A DNA stretch of 64,000 nt from Macrococcoides animalis (GCF_047425875.1 NZ_CP179727.1:2400860-2464859), one strand, 5' to 3'. Positions 18,257 to 26,588 are shown, counted from the stretch's first letter. Numbers and translations are program-made. Notes: generated from the letters alone by a model not told the origin.

Positions 18257-19510
18257 TTATTTACGTATTTTGTTCATTGTTTCATACATTTTATAGACAG
18301 GTTTATTGATCGGTAACACGAAATCTCCAATATACTCAATGACATCTGCATTGAATCCTTTTTTAAATTTTATAACCCCAGCATCTTCAGCATCTTCTGT
18401 AAAGTCGCCACTTATTCCGTAGAAATTATAGCGATGAATGCCAGTTGACATTGTATGTTTAATCATATCCCATTGAATCGCGTAACTGCCTGCAAAATGT
18501 CTGAATTCATTGGATGTACCACCTGCTAAGTAAACAACTTCAAATGGATTGATTAAATAGAATGCAGCTGCAATGGGTAACGTATCACCGTGCTTTTGTT
18601 GTAGTGAATGTGCTTCAGCTAATTTTTCTTGAACTGATTTGAGTTGTGTTTCACTTGAAGATAAGACATTTTTCCATTTTTTCGTATCAGGTTTTTTCTC
18701 GAGTTCTACTTGTGCTTTAGTAATTTGAGCTTGCACTTCTTGTTCTTCGGCAATAAGTTCTGGTATATAGGTCGTAAAATCAATATATGCAAGTGGCATT
18801 CTTACGCGATCACCGAAATGCTCTAATCGATTTTTGTAGAAGGCATCGTCACGATCTACGAATTCTTTTTTGCCACTTGTATCATTCATAAATTGTCTAA
18901 AGATGTGAAGTTCATCAATCGATAAGTCGCGTACTTTTATACCATTTTTTATGACTTTTTTTATGTTACGTTTTCGTAAGCTATCCATATTATTCAGCAC
19001 TTCTTTTTCTGTCTTCCCCTCTGTGTTAAGGACAGAATGCCAACGAATTTGATGAATGGGATGGAAGCCTGTTGTAAAGCCCTGGTGTATAAATCCTAAT
19101 GATTTTAAAGTTTCAAAGATATCTTCTGTAGGATAACTCTCTAATACCTCTCCGTCATGATTCCATAACTGGTGTGGCACATACGGATCAATGCGTAAGT
19201 GCAAAGCATTATGGCGCTTTAAGTATTTTTTCAATTCCGTAAAAAAGAATTTAACGAGTTCTTTGTTATGAAAATCCATGATAGGACCACGATTGGAATA
19301 AAAGTACTTATACATTTTAATTACAGGTACTGCTGTAAATAAACCCGCTGCAATAATTTCATCACTATCATCAGTTACGCCAACGAGATGCACATCTGCA
19401 CCTTCCGCAATTTTCAAATCATAGTTTACTGCCATTTGAGTAAAGTGACTGTATGGTTGTCCATCAGCAAAATCACCAAATGCGTCTCTTGTTAGGTTAA
19501 TAAATTTCAT
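18257..19510 (-). CDS. femA: FemA, peptidoglycan interpeptide-bridge aminoacyltransferase
   Basis: Adds the second and third residues of the interpeptide bridge in S. aureus. At 417 residues it is normal FemA length (420). The order of motifs is typical: MKFINLTRDAFGDF start, PYSHFTQM near residue 19, YFYSNRGPIMDF near residue 68, LRKRNIKKVIKNG near residue 178, a coiled-coil arm at about residues 240-290 and VVYLAGGTSNEFRHFAGSYA. It is first of the two-gene operon. Some members of the S. sciuri group put alanine or serine in the bridge, so the amino acid carried cannot be read from sequence alone. Confidence 0.97.
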   Translation of the reverse strand: MKFINLTRDAFGDFADGQPYSHFTQMAVNYDLKIAEGADVHLVGVTDDSDEIIAAGLFTAVPVIKMYKYFYSNRGPIMDFHNKELVKFFFTELKKYLKRHNALHLRIDPYVPHQLWNHDGEVLESYPTEDIFETLKSLGFIHQGFTTGFHPIHQIRWHSVLNTEGKTEKEVLNNMDSLRKRNIKKVIKNGIKVRDLSIDELHIFRQFMNDTSGKKEFVDRDDAFYKNRLEHFGDRVRMPLAYIDFTTYIPELIAEEQEVQAQITKAQVELEKKPDTKKWKNVLSSSETQLKSVQEKLAEAHSLQQKHGDTLPIAAAFYLINPFEVVYLAGGTSNEFRHFAGSYAIQWDMIKHTMSTGIHRYNFYGISGDFTEDAEDAGVIKFKKGFNADVIEYIGDFVLPINKPVYKMYETMNKIRK

Positions 19511-19572
19511 ATTGATTCTCCTTATTCGAATGAACGCTTTTGTTCATTAATCTCATGCACCATATTACCATA

Positions 19573-19600
19573 AATGCTATTGTTTAATCACTTGATAGCA
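19573..19600. repeat. Inverted repeat upstream of femA
   Basis: Seven-base arms ATGCTAT and ATAGCAT separated by 14 bases, about 65 bases before the femA start and next to a minus-strand ATTATAAT box. It could be an operator or leader hairpin; no factor is known to me. Confidence 0.3.
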
Positions 19601-19716
19601 TTATAATTTCGAGATTTATCTAATTTTTATTAAAATTATTACTTTTATTAGTAGATGTTAATATTATCTAGATAAAGTCGTAAATACTTATACTTTCATG
19701 ATCTATTCGAATGTGT

Positions 19717-19769
19717 TATAATTCGTCTATATAAACGAATTATAAATATTTCGTTTAATTAACCGAAAT
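19717..19769 (+). promoter_or_regulatory. satD promoter with two palindromic operators
   Basis: TGTTATAAT (extended -10, box at 19717-19722) is overlapped by palindrome 1, ATTCGTCTATATAAACGAAT (19721-19740). Palindrome 2, TTTCGTTTAATTAACCGAAA (19749-19768), lies over the transcript start and ends 13 bases before the satD ATG. Both read WTTCGTNTANWTAANCGAAW and their centres are 28 bp apart. The overlap with the -10 implies repression, most simply autoregulation by the HTH protein SatD. Confidence 0.75.
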
Positions 19770-19781
19770 TGAGGTGAGACG

Positions 19782-20480
19782 ATGTTATCCCTATTTGTAA
19801 TGGATGTTTCTGGGAGTACGAAATTTAATAATACTGATGCAATCAGTAAACAATTAATTCAATTTACAAAAGAAATAGACCATTGGACGCAAAATGTATC
19901 ATTTAAATATATTAATTTTCGTATGGGAGATGAATTATTCTTTGTTAGTGATAATTTATCTGCTACCCTATTTACAAGTTATTATATCAAATTGTTATGG
20001 CCATTTAATAATCAACCGGTCAAGTTTGGTATTGCGGTGAGCGATGAGACAATCCCTAAAGGTAATCTCGAACATTGGAATGCACCGATTATTAAACAAG
20101 CACGTCATAATCTCGCACAAATTAAGCAAGCTGATATGAGTGATTTTTACTTGACGATAGATCAACACAATGTAGATATCTTTAATAACATCTTATATCC
20201 ATATTTAACAGAGATTGTTCATAATCATTCTGATATGCAGCGGAAAGTGATTTTATTATCATATGTGTATGAACAACAAAAAGAAATTGCAAAAGTTTTA
20301 GATAAAGGGGTATCTACCATTTCTGAACACTTAAAAAAGGGTCATAAGAAACAATTATTATTAATAGAAGCGGCTTTAGCTGATTTAGCAAATTTAGTTG
20401 ATGAAGATAATCTGAAATGTGAAAGTAATATCCCATTATCACCATTTATATACGATACATTTAAGGAGTATGCATTATGA
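19782..20480 (+). CDS. satD: SatD family protein, nucleotidyl-cyclase-like domain plus HTH
   Basis: 232 residues. The first 125 residues resemble the SatD N-terminal domain, which has a cyclase-like fold (LFVMDVSGSTKFN then FRMGDELFFVSDN, the latter like a cyclase GD motif). The last 100 form a sigma-region-4-like helix-turn-helix (LSYVYEQQKEIAKVLDKGVS and TISEHLKKGHKKQL). This suggests a DNA-binding regulator with a nucleotide-sensing input. The gene overlaps the next by four bases. In streptococci satD belongs to a locus linked to acid tolerance. The ligand and targets are not known. Confidence 0.8.
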   Translation: MLSLFVMDVSGSTKFNNTDAISKQLIQFTKEIDHWTQNVSFKYINFRMGDELFFVSDNLSATLFTSYYIKLLWPFNNQPVKFGIAVSDETIPKGNLEHWNAPIIKQARHNLAQIKQADMSDFYLTIDQHNVDIFNNILYPYLTEIVHNHSDMQRKVILLSYVYEQQKEIAKVLDKGVSTISEHLKKGHKKQLLLIEAALADLANLVDEDNLKCESNIPLSPFIYDTFKEYAL

Positions 20481-20845
20481 TTAAATTATGTTTAATCGTT
20501 GCTTTTGTCGTACTGTTTATTCTATCTGGTCCGATTATTAAATGGATATTAACGGCAATGAGCGAGACAAAAATGAAGAAGACAGATAATGTAGGTTTAA
20601 TGGTTGGCTATATTGAACGATTACTTATATTAATGTTTATCACATTAGGAGAATACACAGCTATAGGTTTAGTCATTGCGAGTAAATCGATACTTCGATT
20701 TAATGATTTAAAAGATGATAAACCTAATCATAATTTTGAGAAAATCGATAAAACAAGTGAGTATATTTTACTAGGTACTATGCTCAGCCTATTAATTGGC
20801 GTTGTATTAGGACTAATCTTAAAAAATATATTAATCATGAAATAA
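20477..20845 (+). CDS. Membrane protein, C-terminal DUF3307-like
   Basis: 122 residues with three hydrophobic segments (residues 3-23, 42-68 and 95-118). GLMVGYIERLLILMFITLGEYTAIGLVIASKSILRF is the hallmark of the C-terminal half of DUF3307 proteins, which usually carry an additional N-terminal membrane half; that half is absent here, as in a stand-alone short form. ATG overlaps the satD stop (ATGA), so the two are translationally coupled and probably act together, with SatD as regulator and this as the membrane partner. The function is unknown. Confidence 0.75.
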   Translation: MIKLCLIVAFVVLFILSGPIIKWILTAMSETKMKKTDNVGLMVGYIERLLILMFITLGEYTAIGLVIASKSILRFNDLKDDKPNHNFEKIDKTSEYILLGTMLSLLIGVVLGLILKNILIMK

Positions 20846-20870
20846 AACCACGCTCACGCGTGGTTTTATT
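20841..20870. terminator. Bidirectional terminator between satD operon and DJ-1 gene
   Basis: Arms AATAAAACCACG and CGTGGTTTTATT form a 12-bp stem with A and T runs, serving convergent genes on both strands. Confidence 0.88.
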
Positions 20871-20882
20871 GTGCCTTAAATA

Positions 20883-21539
20883 TTATAATACTTTTACAAA
20901 AGCTTCTGCCACTGCTTCACTTGATTGTGGGTTTTGTCCTGTGACGAATTTTTTATCTGTCACAACGTGTGACGTGAAATTTTCTCCTACAACAAATCGT
21001 CCGCCTTGTTTCTCTAATTCTGATTGTAAAGCAAATGGTACGTTATCAACAAGATTCATGGCACTTTCTTCTGCATTCGTAAATCCAGTAAGTTTTACGC
21101 CATCAATTAAGTAACTACCATCTTTAAGTTTAGCACCAACAAATGCACTCGGTCCATGACATACAGCTCCAATTGCACGGCCATCTTCCTTGTAGAAAGC
21201 TAGTATATTTTGTAAATCAGGATTATTTGGTAAGTCATACATTGTACCATGACCGCCAGGAATAAATACACCATCATAGTTCTCAAATACTACATCACGT
21301 AGTTTCAATGAATCATTTAATTTTTGTACAACATCTGCATAAGTTTTTGTCTCATCATTTGCTACTGAATTAGGATCTAGTGGAATTGAACCACCTTTAA
21401 TTGAAGCAAAATCGACTGTGATGTTATTTTTCTCGAAAATTTTATAGGGTGCAGCAGCTTCTTCTAACCACAGTCCAGTAGGAGTATCATCATTAAACTT
21501 ATCGTGATTTGTCAGTACCATTAATACTTTTTTCGTCAT
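20883..21539 (-). CDS. DJ-1/PfpI superfamily protein, Hsp31-like
   Basis: 218 residues of the class I glutamine-amidotransferase-like fold. The nucleophile elbow AVCHGPSA near residue 125 carries the cysteine, TGLWLEE near residue 21 supplies the acidic partner, and PGGHGTMYDLP follows the family pattern of glutathione-independent glyoxalase III / Hsp31 chaperones. Likely roles are methylglyoxal detoxification or protein deglycation under carbonyl stress. AAGGACG precedes the ATG and lies inside a long imperfect inverted repeat. It stands alone between two terminators. Confidence 0.85.
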   Translation of the reverse strand: MTKKVLMVLTNHDKFNDDTPTGLWLEEAAAPYKIFEKNNITVDFASIKGGSIPLDPNSVANDETKTYADVVQKLNDSLKLRDVVFENYDGVFIPGGHGTMYDLPNNPDLQNILAFYKEDGRAIGAVCHGPSAFVGAKLKDGSYLIDGVKLTGFTNAEESAMNLVDNVPFALQSELEKQGGRFVVGENFTSHVVTDKKFVTGQNPQSSEAVAEAFVKVL

Positions 21540-21545
21540 AAATAA

Positions 21546-21593
21546 ACACGTCCTTTCATTATAGTAACCACATTATAACGAAAATGGACGTGT
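21546..21593. promoter_or_regulatory. Long inverted repeat at the DJ-1 gene leader
   Basis: Outer arms ACACGTCC (21546-21553) and GGACGTGT (21586-21593) are perfect; the inner part (TTTCATTATA against TTATAACGAAA) is imperfect. The left arm contains the Shine-Dalgarno of the DJ-1 gene, so it could be an mRNA hairpin that hides the ribosome site or an operator. Confidence 0.45.
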
Positions 21594-21639
21594 GTCTCAA
21601 AGTATTCAACTTACAAAAATCAGAAAATTCTATTAATTA

Positions 21640-22680
21640 TTAAATCACATGACTTAATACGTATTGATAGATTAACTTTTCAGTTTGTTCTAAAGAGGAT
21701 TTATGTGTACGTTCCATAGCGTGACTTGATTCGATACCCGCCCCGAAAAGTCCATGTTTAATATCATATCCTGCACGCATTGCTGCACTTGCATCACTTC
21801 CGTAATACGGATAAATATCAACTTTATAATTAATATTGTTATCTTTACATAACTGTACTAAATGTTGCTTTAGTTGATAGTGATAGGGTCCTGAACTATC
21901 TTTCGCACAAATAGATACAGTATATTCATCAGAAGATTGACCATCTCCTAAAGCCCCCATGTCTACTGCAATATATTCTACGACTTGTTCTGGCACATTA
22001 GAGTTACCACCATATCCGATTTCTTCGTTATTAGAAAAATAAAAATGTGTTGTATGTGGTAATTCAATTGATTCTGACTTTAAGTGACGTAACAATTGGA
22101 TCAGCATTGCAGCACTTGCTTTGTCATCTAAATGACGTGATTTAATGAAACCAGATTCAGTGATTTCACATCTTGGGCTAAATGTAATAAAGTCACCGAC
22201 ACTTATACCTAATCTTTCAGTATCTTCTTTTGACTTTACAACTTCATCGATTCGCACTTCCATATGATCGTCATCGCGTACGATGTCTCCAGCATTATGA
22301 TAGACGTGAACGCTTGTTTCGTGCAGACATATCGTACCCGTATATACTTTGTCATTAGAATGTATTTCGCAGTATTCACCTTCAACAGCATTCCATCTGA
22401 AGCCTCCAACCATAGATAAACGTAAACGACCACTTGGAAGAATCTCTTTTACCATTGCACCTAATGTATCAACGTGTGCTGTTAAGTATTTATGACGCGT
22501 ATCATCCTTACCTTGTACAGTCACAAGAACGCCACCCTTATTCGTTTGTTGAACAGAGTAACCCACACTTTCTAATGTGTCAGTAACATATGCTATTGCC
22601 TTAAATGCAAAGCCTGAGGGACCTGGTATATTCACTAAACGCTCAATTTCTTGCATTGTTGCTGTAGTATCTGGATACAT
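21640..22680 (-). CDS. M42 family metallopeptidase (aminopeptidase)
   Basis: A cytosolic cobalt/zinc aminopeptidase of 346 residues, as in FrvX/PepA-type M42 enzymes. LTAHVDTLGAM near residue 65 holds a metal histidine and aspartate, HLDDKASAAMLI near residue 179 the bridging aspartate, NNEEIGYGGNSN near residue 212 the catalytic glutamate pair, and VDMGALG another ligand. GLFGAGIESSHAMERTH at the C terminus carries the final histidine. These enzymes build tetrahedral dodecamers that degrade peptides. AAGGAG lies before the ATG. Confidence 0.9.
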   Translation of the reverse strand: MYPDTTATMQEIERLVNIPGPSGFAFKAIAYVTDTLESVGYSVQQTNKGGVLVTVQGKDDTRHKYLTAHVDTLGAMVKEILPSGRLRLSMVGGFRWNAVEGEYCEIHSNDKVYTGTICLHETSVHVYHNAGDIVRDDDHMEVRIDEVVKSKEDTERLGISVGDFITFSPRCEITESGFIKSRHLDDKASAAMLIQLLRHLKSESIELPHTTHFYFSNNEEIGYGGNSNVPEQVVEYIAVDMGALGDGQSSDEYTVSICAKDSSGPYHYQLKQHLVQLCKDNNINYKVDIYPYYGSDASAAMRAGYDIKHGLFGAGIESSHAMERTHKSSLEQTEKLIYQYVLSHVI

Positions 22681-22760
22681 CTTTTTTTCTCCTTTAATAA
22701 ATATTTGATAATAAAATTTTAACGAAATAATAGTATTAAGTACAATTCTTTAAGATTGAG

Positions 22761-23273
22761 TTATATATCACCTATATAAAAAGCATATAAATAATCATCA
22801 TGTATCATATCAAAATTACCTTTAACAGCATGTTTAAGGATACCCTCTTTAACAAAACCTATTTTTTCTAATAGACGATGTGATTTAATATTTGATTGAT
22901 ACACACGTGCAGTTATAATATCGTAACGCTTTTCTTTTTTATAATGACATACTAATGCGCTCAGTGCTTCCTTCATATAACCATGGCCAGTATAAGCTGT
23001 GTTAAGTGCATATGAAATTGAAACGCTGTTTACACCATAGCGTAATTGATCAGGGAATATATCAATTACGCCTATCATTTTCTGGTCTAAATAAATACCG
23101 ATAATGCTGTTATTCTTTATTGCACTAATAAAAAAATGCGTTGCTTCATTATGCGTTAACTTAGGAAGCGGATTAAAAAGATAATATTCATCACTATTAC
23201 GAATTATCATATAACTGTTGATATCTAAAGTATTCGGTCTTTTAAGTATCAACCTTTCAGTATTTAATATCAT
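22761..23273 (-). CDS. GNAT N-acetyltransferase, RimJ/RimL type
   Basis: 170 residues of the acetyltransferase_3 type: LILKRPNTLD start, ISYALNTAYTGHGYMKEALSAL (acetyl-CoA pyrophosphate loop variant GHGYMKEA near residue 95) and NIKSHRLLEKIGFVKEGIL near residue 130, which is the RimJ-like C-terminal signature. It transfers acetyl groups to a protein N terminus or small molecule; the acceptor is unknown. The downstream gene is separated by about 80 bases. Confidence 0.82.
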   Translation of the reverse strand: MILNTERLILKRPNTLDINSYMIIRNSDEYYLFNPLPKLTHNEATHFFISAIKNNSIIGIYLDQKMIGVIDIFPDQLRYGVNSVSISYALNTAYTGHGYMKEALSALVCHYKKEKRYDIITARVYQSNIKSHRLLEKIGFVKEGILKHAVKGNFDMIHDDYLYAFYIGDI

Positions 23274-23299
23274 AAGGAACCTCAGTTTTCATGTATTAT

Positions 23300-23761
23300 T
23301 TAATAGTTATATATTTTCTCAAGTACTGACTGAATTTTTATTCTTATATCCCCATGCGCATCCTTCTGATAAGCATTTTCTGGATTGCTCCAATTTGATT
23401 TGTCATATGCCCAAACCGGCATAAATTTAACATCTTCACTTTCCCATTCATATCTTGGGAATAAATGAGCATGTAAGAAGTGATCTTGATTACCTAATAT
23501 TTCATAATTTACTCGTGTTGGCTGACATGCTTCCATTATAGCATCACCTACGATCGTCATATCCATTAAATAATCACGACGCTCATCCATTGTTAAATCA
23601 TTGAGCAATCGTACTTCTCGCTTCGGTAATGACACACAATAACCTGGTAGAAATTGTACGTCACCGAAAACTACGAAACTACCTTTTAACGCTTTAATAA
23701 CCATTGGATTTGTACCATTAATAGCAGATTGTATTCTATTTTGTTTCCAAGATTCCACCAC
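23300..23761 (-). CDS. HIT-like nucleotide hydrolase/transferase
   Basis: 153 residues. The GDVQFLPGYCVSLPKREV strand pair near residue 35 and the histidine cluster HFLHAHLFPRY near residue 92 identify the HIT superfamily. The first histidine is one place out of register with canonical H-x-H-x-H, a known sub-group feature rather than an obvious defect. Members cleave dinucleoside polyphosphates or nucleotide-phosphate bonds. The start is GTG (two in tandem) after a GGGG Shine-Dalgarno-like run; no ATG exists near the N terminus. Confidence 0.72.
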   Translation of the reverse strand: MVESWKQNRIQSAINGTNPMVIKALKGSFVVFGDVQFLPGYCVSLPKREVRLLNDLTMDERRDYLMDMTIVGDAIMEACQPTRVNYEILGNQDHFLHAHLFPRYEWESEDVKFMPVWAYDKSNWSNPENAYQKDAHGDIRIKIQSVLEKIYNY

Positions 23762-23884
23762 TTTACCCCGTCTTTAATTAATTTTCATATTTATTATATA
23801 ATACCTTATAATTAAATGTCAGAAAATTTAAAAATTTAATAGAAATTATATATGATAATCTTCTGTGAACTTTTCAAGAACCTA

Positions 23885-24748
23885 CTACTTTATCTTCATA
23901 TCACTTTCTTCTAACTTCAAACGACGTTGGGTAGATTCTATAAATAGTGATTCCATTTTAGTCTTATCATCATCTTTTATAGCATTTTTTATTTCACTTA
24001 AAGCCGTCTCAAAGCGAGTAATATTCTCTAGTAAGTTATCCTTGTTATGCATAAATAATTCAGACCATAGAGTCTCATTCATATTAGCGATACGTGTTAA
24101 ATCTCTATAACTATCACCAATATATCGAATCGTTTCATGAGATTTATCATCGCTATTAATAAGTGACACAGCGATTACATGTGCAAGTTGACTCGTATGA
24201 GCGATCATTGCATCATGTGTTTCTATGTCTGTAATGGTAATACGTTTAAATCCTAGGTCTTTTACAAAGTTCTGAAACCAATCCAAATTTTCTTTTTTAT
24301 TCTTATTATTCTCAGTAATAACGTAGTTGGCATCCATAAATACACTATCATCTGCATAATCAAAGCCTTTCTTCTCACGACCTGCCATCGGATGGCCAAA
24401 TATAAAATCAATGTGATCAGGAATCACATCTTTCATAGCTTCAAACACACTACGCTTAATACCTGTAGTATCAGTTAATATTGCACCTGCTTTAAATTCA
24501 TGCTGATGCGTTTCAACAAAAGATTTCATTAATTCAGGATATAACGCAAATATTACTACATCTGCTTGTTGTAATATCGTTTCGTTCTTAGTTTCACCAT
24601 CGTCTATTACGTTCATGAGCTTAGCTTTATCAATGGTAGCTTGATCTATATCAATCGCCATAAGCTTATATTTGTTGCCGTATTTCTTTCGTATCGCTTT
24701 CGCGAAACTACCACCAATAACACCAAGACCTATCATTGCAATATTCAT
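23885..24748 (-). CDS. tyrA: Prephenate dehydrogenase
   Basis: Converts prephenate to 4-hydroxyphenylpyruvate in tyrosine synthesis. MNIAMIGLGVIGGSFAKAI is the NAD(P)-binding Rossmann start; DTTGIKRSV, GHPMAGREKKGFDYA and the histidine-bearing AHTSQLAHVIA segment near residue 190 are the TyrA signatures. The protein is 287 residues and stops after the helical dimer domain. S. aureus TyrA (about 363) carries an ACT domain after this, which is missing here, so tyrosine feedback may differ. GAGGTG precedes the ATG at 6 bases. Confidence 0.92.
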   Translation of the reverse strand: MNIAMIGLGVIGGSFAKAIRKKYGNKYKLMAIDIDQATIDKAKLMNVIDDGETKNETILQQADVVIFALYPELMKSFVETHQHEFKAGAILTDTTGIKRSVFEAMKDVIPDHIDFIFGHPMAGREKKGFDYADDSVFMDANYVITENNKNKKENLDWFQNFVKDLGFKRITITDIETHDAMIAHTSQLAHVIAVSLINSDDKSHETIRYIGDSYRDLTRIANMNETLWSELFMHNKDNLLENITRFETALSEIKNAIKDDDKTKMESLFIESTQRRLKLEESDMKIK

Positions 24749-24804
24749 GTCATCACCTCTAACCCCTTTAATGGTTTAAAGTGTAATAAAGTTCATAATA
24801 AAGG

Positions 24805-26343
24805 TCAATTGTTATGATTTTGTCTACTATTTATTTGATTGATTTTATGTTTTAAAGCCAACACTTCTTCCATATCAATATCAGGATTCTGAATCATTTG
24901 CTCTAACTTAAATTCAAGGAGTTGTATTTCAATATCTTCAAATGATTGATTTTTATCTTGATAAATCTCATTAACTAATTGATGCTCTTTAATATCTACT
25001 TTCCTTGAAGCTACATTATCAATCAAAATATAATCATGAGAAATAATAATAAAAGTACCTGGATATTCAATTAAAAATAATTCTAAGGCTTTTAATGTTG
25101 AAACATCTAAGAAATTAGTCGGCTCATCTAATATGAGCATGTCATAATCTCCAAGTAATAGTTTGATGATTTGTAATCTAACGCGCTCACCACCTGAAAG
25201 TGTATTAACCTCTTGATAAATTTTGTTGTATTCAAACCCGAGTGCAGCTAAGAGATTTCTTATCGTGAAATCATCTTGAACTGATGTAAGTTTTACATTT
25301 TCAAAGATGGATTTATTATTATCAAGAGTATTCAAATTCTGAGCGAAGTAGCCTATTTTTATATCATGTTTATAATAACCTTCAATATTTTGATGCATTA
25401 ACTGTTTAATAAATGTTGTTTTTCCACTACCATTTGGACCATTTATCGCAATTTTATCTCCTTGTATTACTTTAAAAGATTTGGCTTTAAATAGATGTTT
25501 ATTATTAACACATATTTCGAATTTATCTAAATTAATTAAAGTACTGCCTTTGTTTTCCAACTTGCCAATAGGTTTTATTTTGAAAGATTTTTCTTCTTTT
25601 GGTTTATCAGCCTTTTTAATTTGTTCTATTCTCTTAATCAATGCTTTACTCGATTTAGCAATGGCTTTTTCCTGACTATCGTAAGCACCCATTCTTGAAT
25701 TTACTTTATAATCAGAAATACTGACATTCTTCTTACGTTTTTTAAAGCATTTTGCACGTTTCATACGCTCTTCAGCTTCAATCTCTAACTGTTTAATTTT
25801 CGTTTGATATTGTTTGTAATCGCTTGCTTGTTTTTCAAGGTTTTTCTTTTTTTGATGTTCATAATCATCATAATCACCTAGATACATATTGAGATATTTA
25901 TCTTCAATTTCTACAATTTTATTTATAGTCTGATTGAGTAAAGTCCTATCATGGCTCACAATAATCATGGTTCCTTTAAACTGATTAATTTCGTTGATTA
26001 ACCATTTAATATTATCTTGATCTAAGTTTGTAGACGGTTCATCTAATAACAATAGTTCATGATTATTATTGAATGCTTTGAGTAAATAACGTTTTGTTTG
26101 CTCACCACCGGACTCACTAGAAAGCTTTTTAAGTTGAGGAACATATAATGTCTGAAAAGGATTGTCAAGATTTCCTGAAAATTCCGAATCAATATAAGCA
26201 ATCATTTTGAGTAAAGTAGACTTTCCACTACCATTTTTACCTATTAAGCCAATCTTCTCTCCTTGGTTAATCAGCAGGTTGTCTATTTTAAATAAAGTTA
26301 AATCTTTAATTTGTTTATGAATATGATTCATTTTAAGCATCAT
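24805..26343 (-). CDS. ABC-F ribosomal protection protein, Vga/Sal type
   Basis: About 512 residues, two ATPase domains, no membrane spans. Domain 1: GKNGSGKST, SGGEQTK signature, LLLLDEPSTNLD, VSHDRTLL. A long basic interdomain linker (about residues 170-270) of the length seen in drug-protection ABC-Fs follows. Domain 2: GPNGSGKTT, LSGGERVRL, LILDEPTNFLD, ISHDYIL. A C-terminal helical extension follows. It resembles Vga(A) and the Sal proteins of the S. sciuri group, which dislodge lincosamides, streptogramin A and pleuromutilins. The start used has AAAGGA 9 bases upstream; an open frame reaches 27 codons further but lies in the attenuator leader. Confidence 0.85.
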   Translation of the reverse strand: MMLKMNHIHKQIKDLTLFKIDNLLINQGEKIGLIGKNGSGKSTLLKMIAYIDSEFSGNLDNPFQTLYVPQLKKLSSESGGEQTKRYLLKAFNNNHELLLLDEPSTNLDQDNIKWLINEINQFKGTMIIVSHDRTLLNQTINKIVEIEDKYLNMYLGDYDDYEHQKKKNLEKQASDYKQYQTKIKQLEIEAEERMKRAKCFKKRKKNVSISDYKVNSRMGAYDSQEKAIAKSSKALIKRIEQIKKADKPKEEKSFKIKPIGKLENKGSTLINLDKFEICVNNKHLFKAKSFKVIQGDKIAINGPNGSGKTTFIKQLMHQNIEGYYKHDIKIGYFAQNLNTLDNNKSIFENVKLTSVQDDFTIRNLLAALGFEYNKIYQEVNTLSGGERVRLQIIKLLLGDYDMLILDEPTNFLDVSTLKALELFLIEYPGTFIIISHDYILIDNVASRKVDIKEHQLVNEIYQDKNQSFEDIEIQLLEFKLEQMIQNPDIDMEEVLALKHKINQINSRQNHNN

Positions 26344-26379
26344 GTCATTCATCCTTTCAATATTTGTAATTTGAAAAGA

Positions 26380-26460
26380 CCAAATGACGATATTAAAAAA
26401 GGACATAGTTATCCCGTAAATCACAAAATGAAATAATATTTATTTAATATCATCATTTGG
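26380..26460 (-). promoter_or_regulatory. Attenuator hairpin in the Vga/Sal-like ABC-F leader
   Basis: On the minus strand the arms CCAAATGATGATATTAA (26460 to 26444) and TTAATATCGTCATTTGG (26396 to 26380) pair over 17 bp with one G-T pair, then TCTTTTC follows. The 47-base loop is long. Ribosome position on the upstream four-codon frame could decide whether it forms. Confidence 0.65.
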
Positions 26461-26462
26461 AT

Positions 26463-26477
26463 TTATAGAATTACCAT
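26463..26477 (-). CDS. Candidate leader peptide MVIL
   Basis: A four-codon frame (Met-Val-Ile-Leu, stop) preceded by GAGGTAAAAGG, lying between the promoter and the terminator-like hairpin of the ABC-F gene. Short hydrophobic frames at this place are used in drug-inducible attenuation. Its translation is inferred only from the Shine-Dalgarno. Confidence 0.45.
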   Translation of the reverse strand: MVIL

Positions 26478-26509
26478 GACCTTTTACCTCGTTTACTTAA
26501 GTTGGTGTA

Positions 26510-26538
26510 ATTATACTACATATAAAATTGAATGTAAA
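26510..26538 (-). promoter_or_regulatory. Promoter of the Vga/Sal-like ABC-F gene
   Basis: TTTACA and TATAAT with a 17-base spacer on the minus strand; the transcript would begin near 26503 and include a leader of about 160 bases. The -35 lies in the T tract of the isaB terminator. Confidence 0.7.
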
Positions 26539-26568
26539 AAAACTAGAACACATCAATGTGTTCTAGTC
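26536..26568 (-). terminator. Terminator of the isaB-like gene
   Basis: Stem ACTAGAACACAT with its perfect complement and a minimal loop, followed on the minus strand by seven T. Confidence 0.88.
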
Positions 26569-26588
26569 TTGATTAAACTATTTTTACA

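Noticed and set aside
19782..20845. satD-DUF3307 pair as a CRISPR or CBASS-type defence system because of the cyclase-like domain
   Set aside because: No effector nuclease, sensor or Cap gene is nearby and the C-terminal HTH with upstream operators fits a regulator better.
26344..26424. N-terminal extension of the Vga/Sal-like ABC-F protein (27 more codons in frame)
   Set aside because: The stretch lies within the attenuator hairpin, its ATGs lack a ribosome site, and AAAGGA is correctly placed for the later ATG pair at 26343/26340. Sequence before that start does not look like an ABC-F N terminus.
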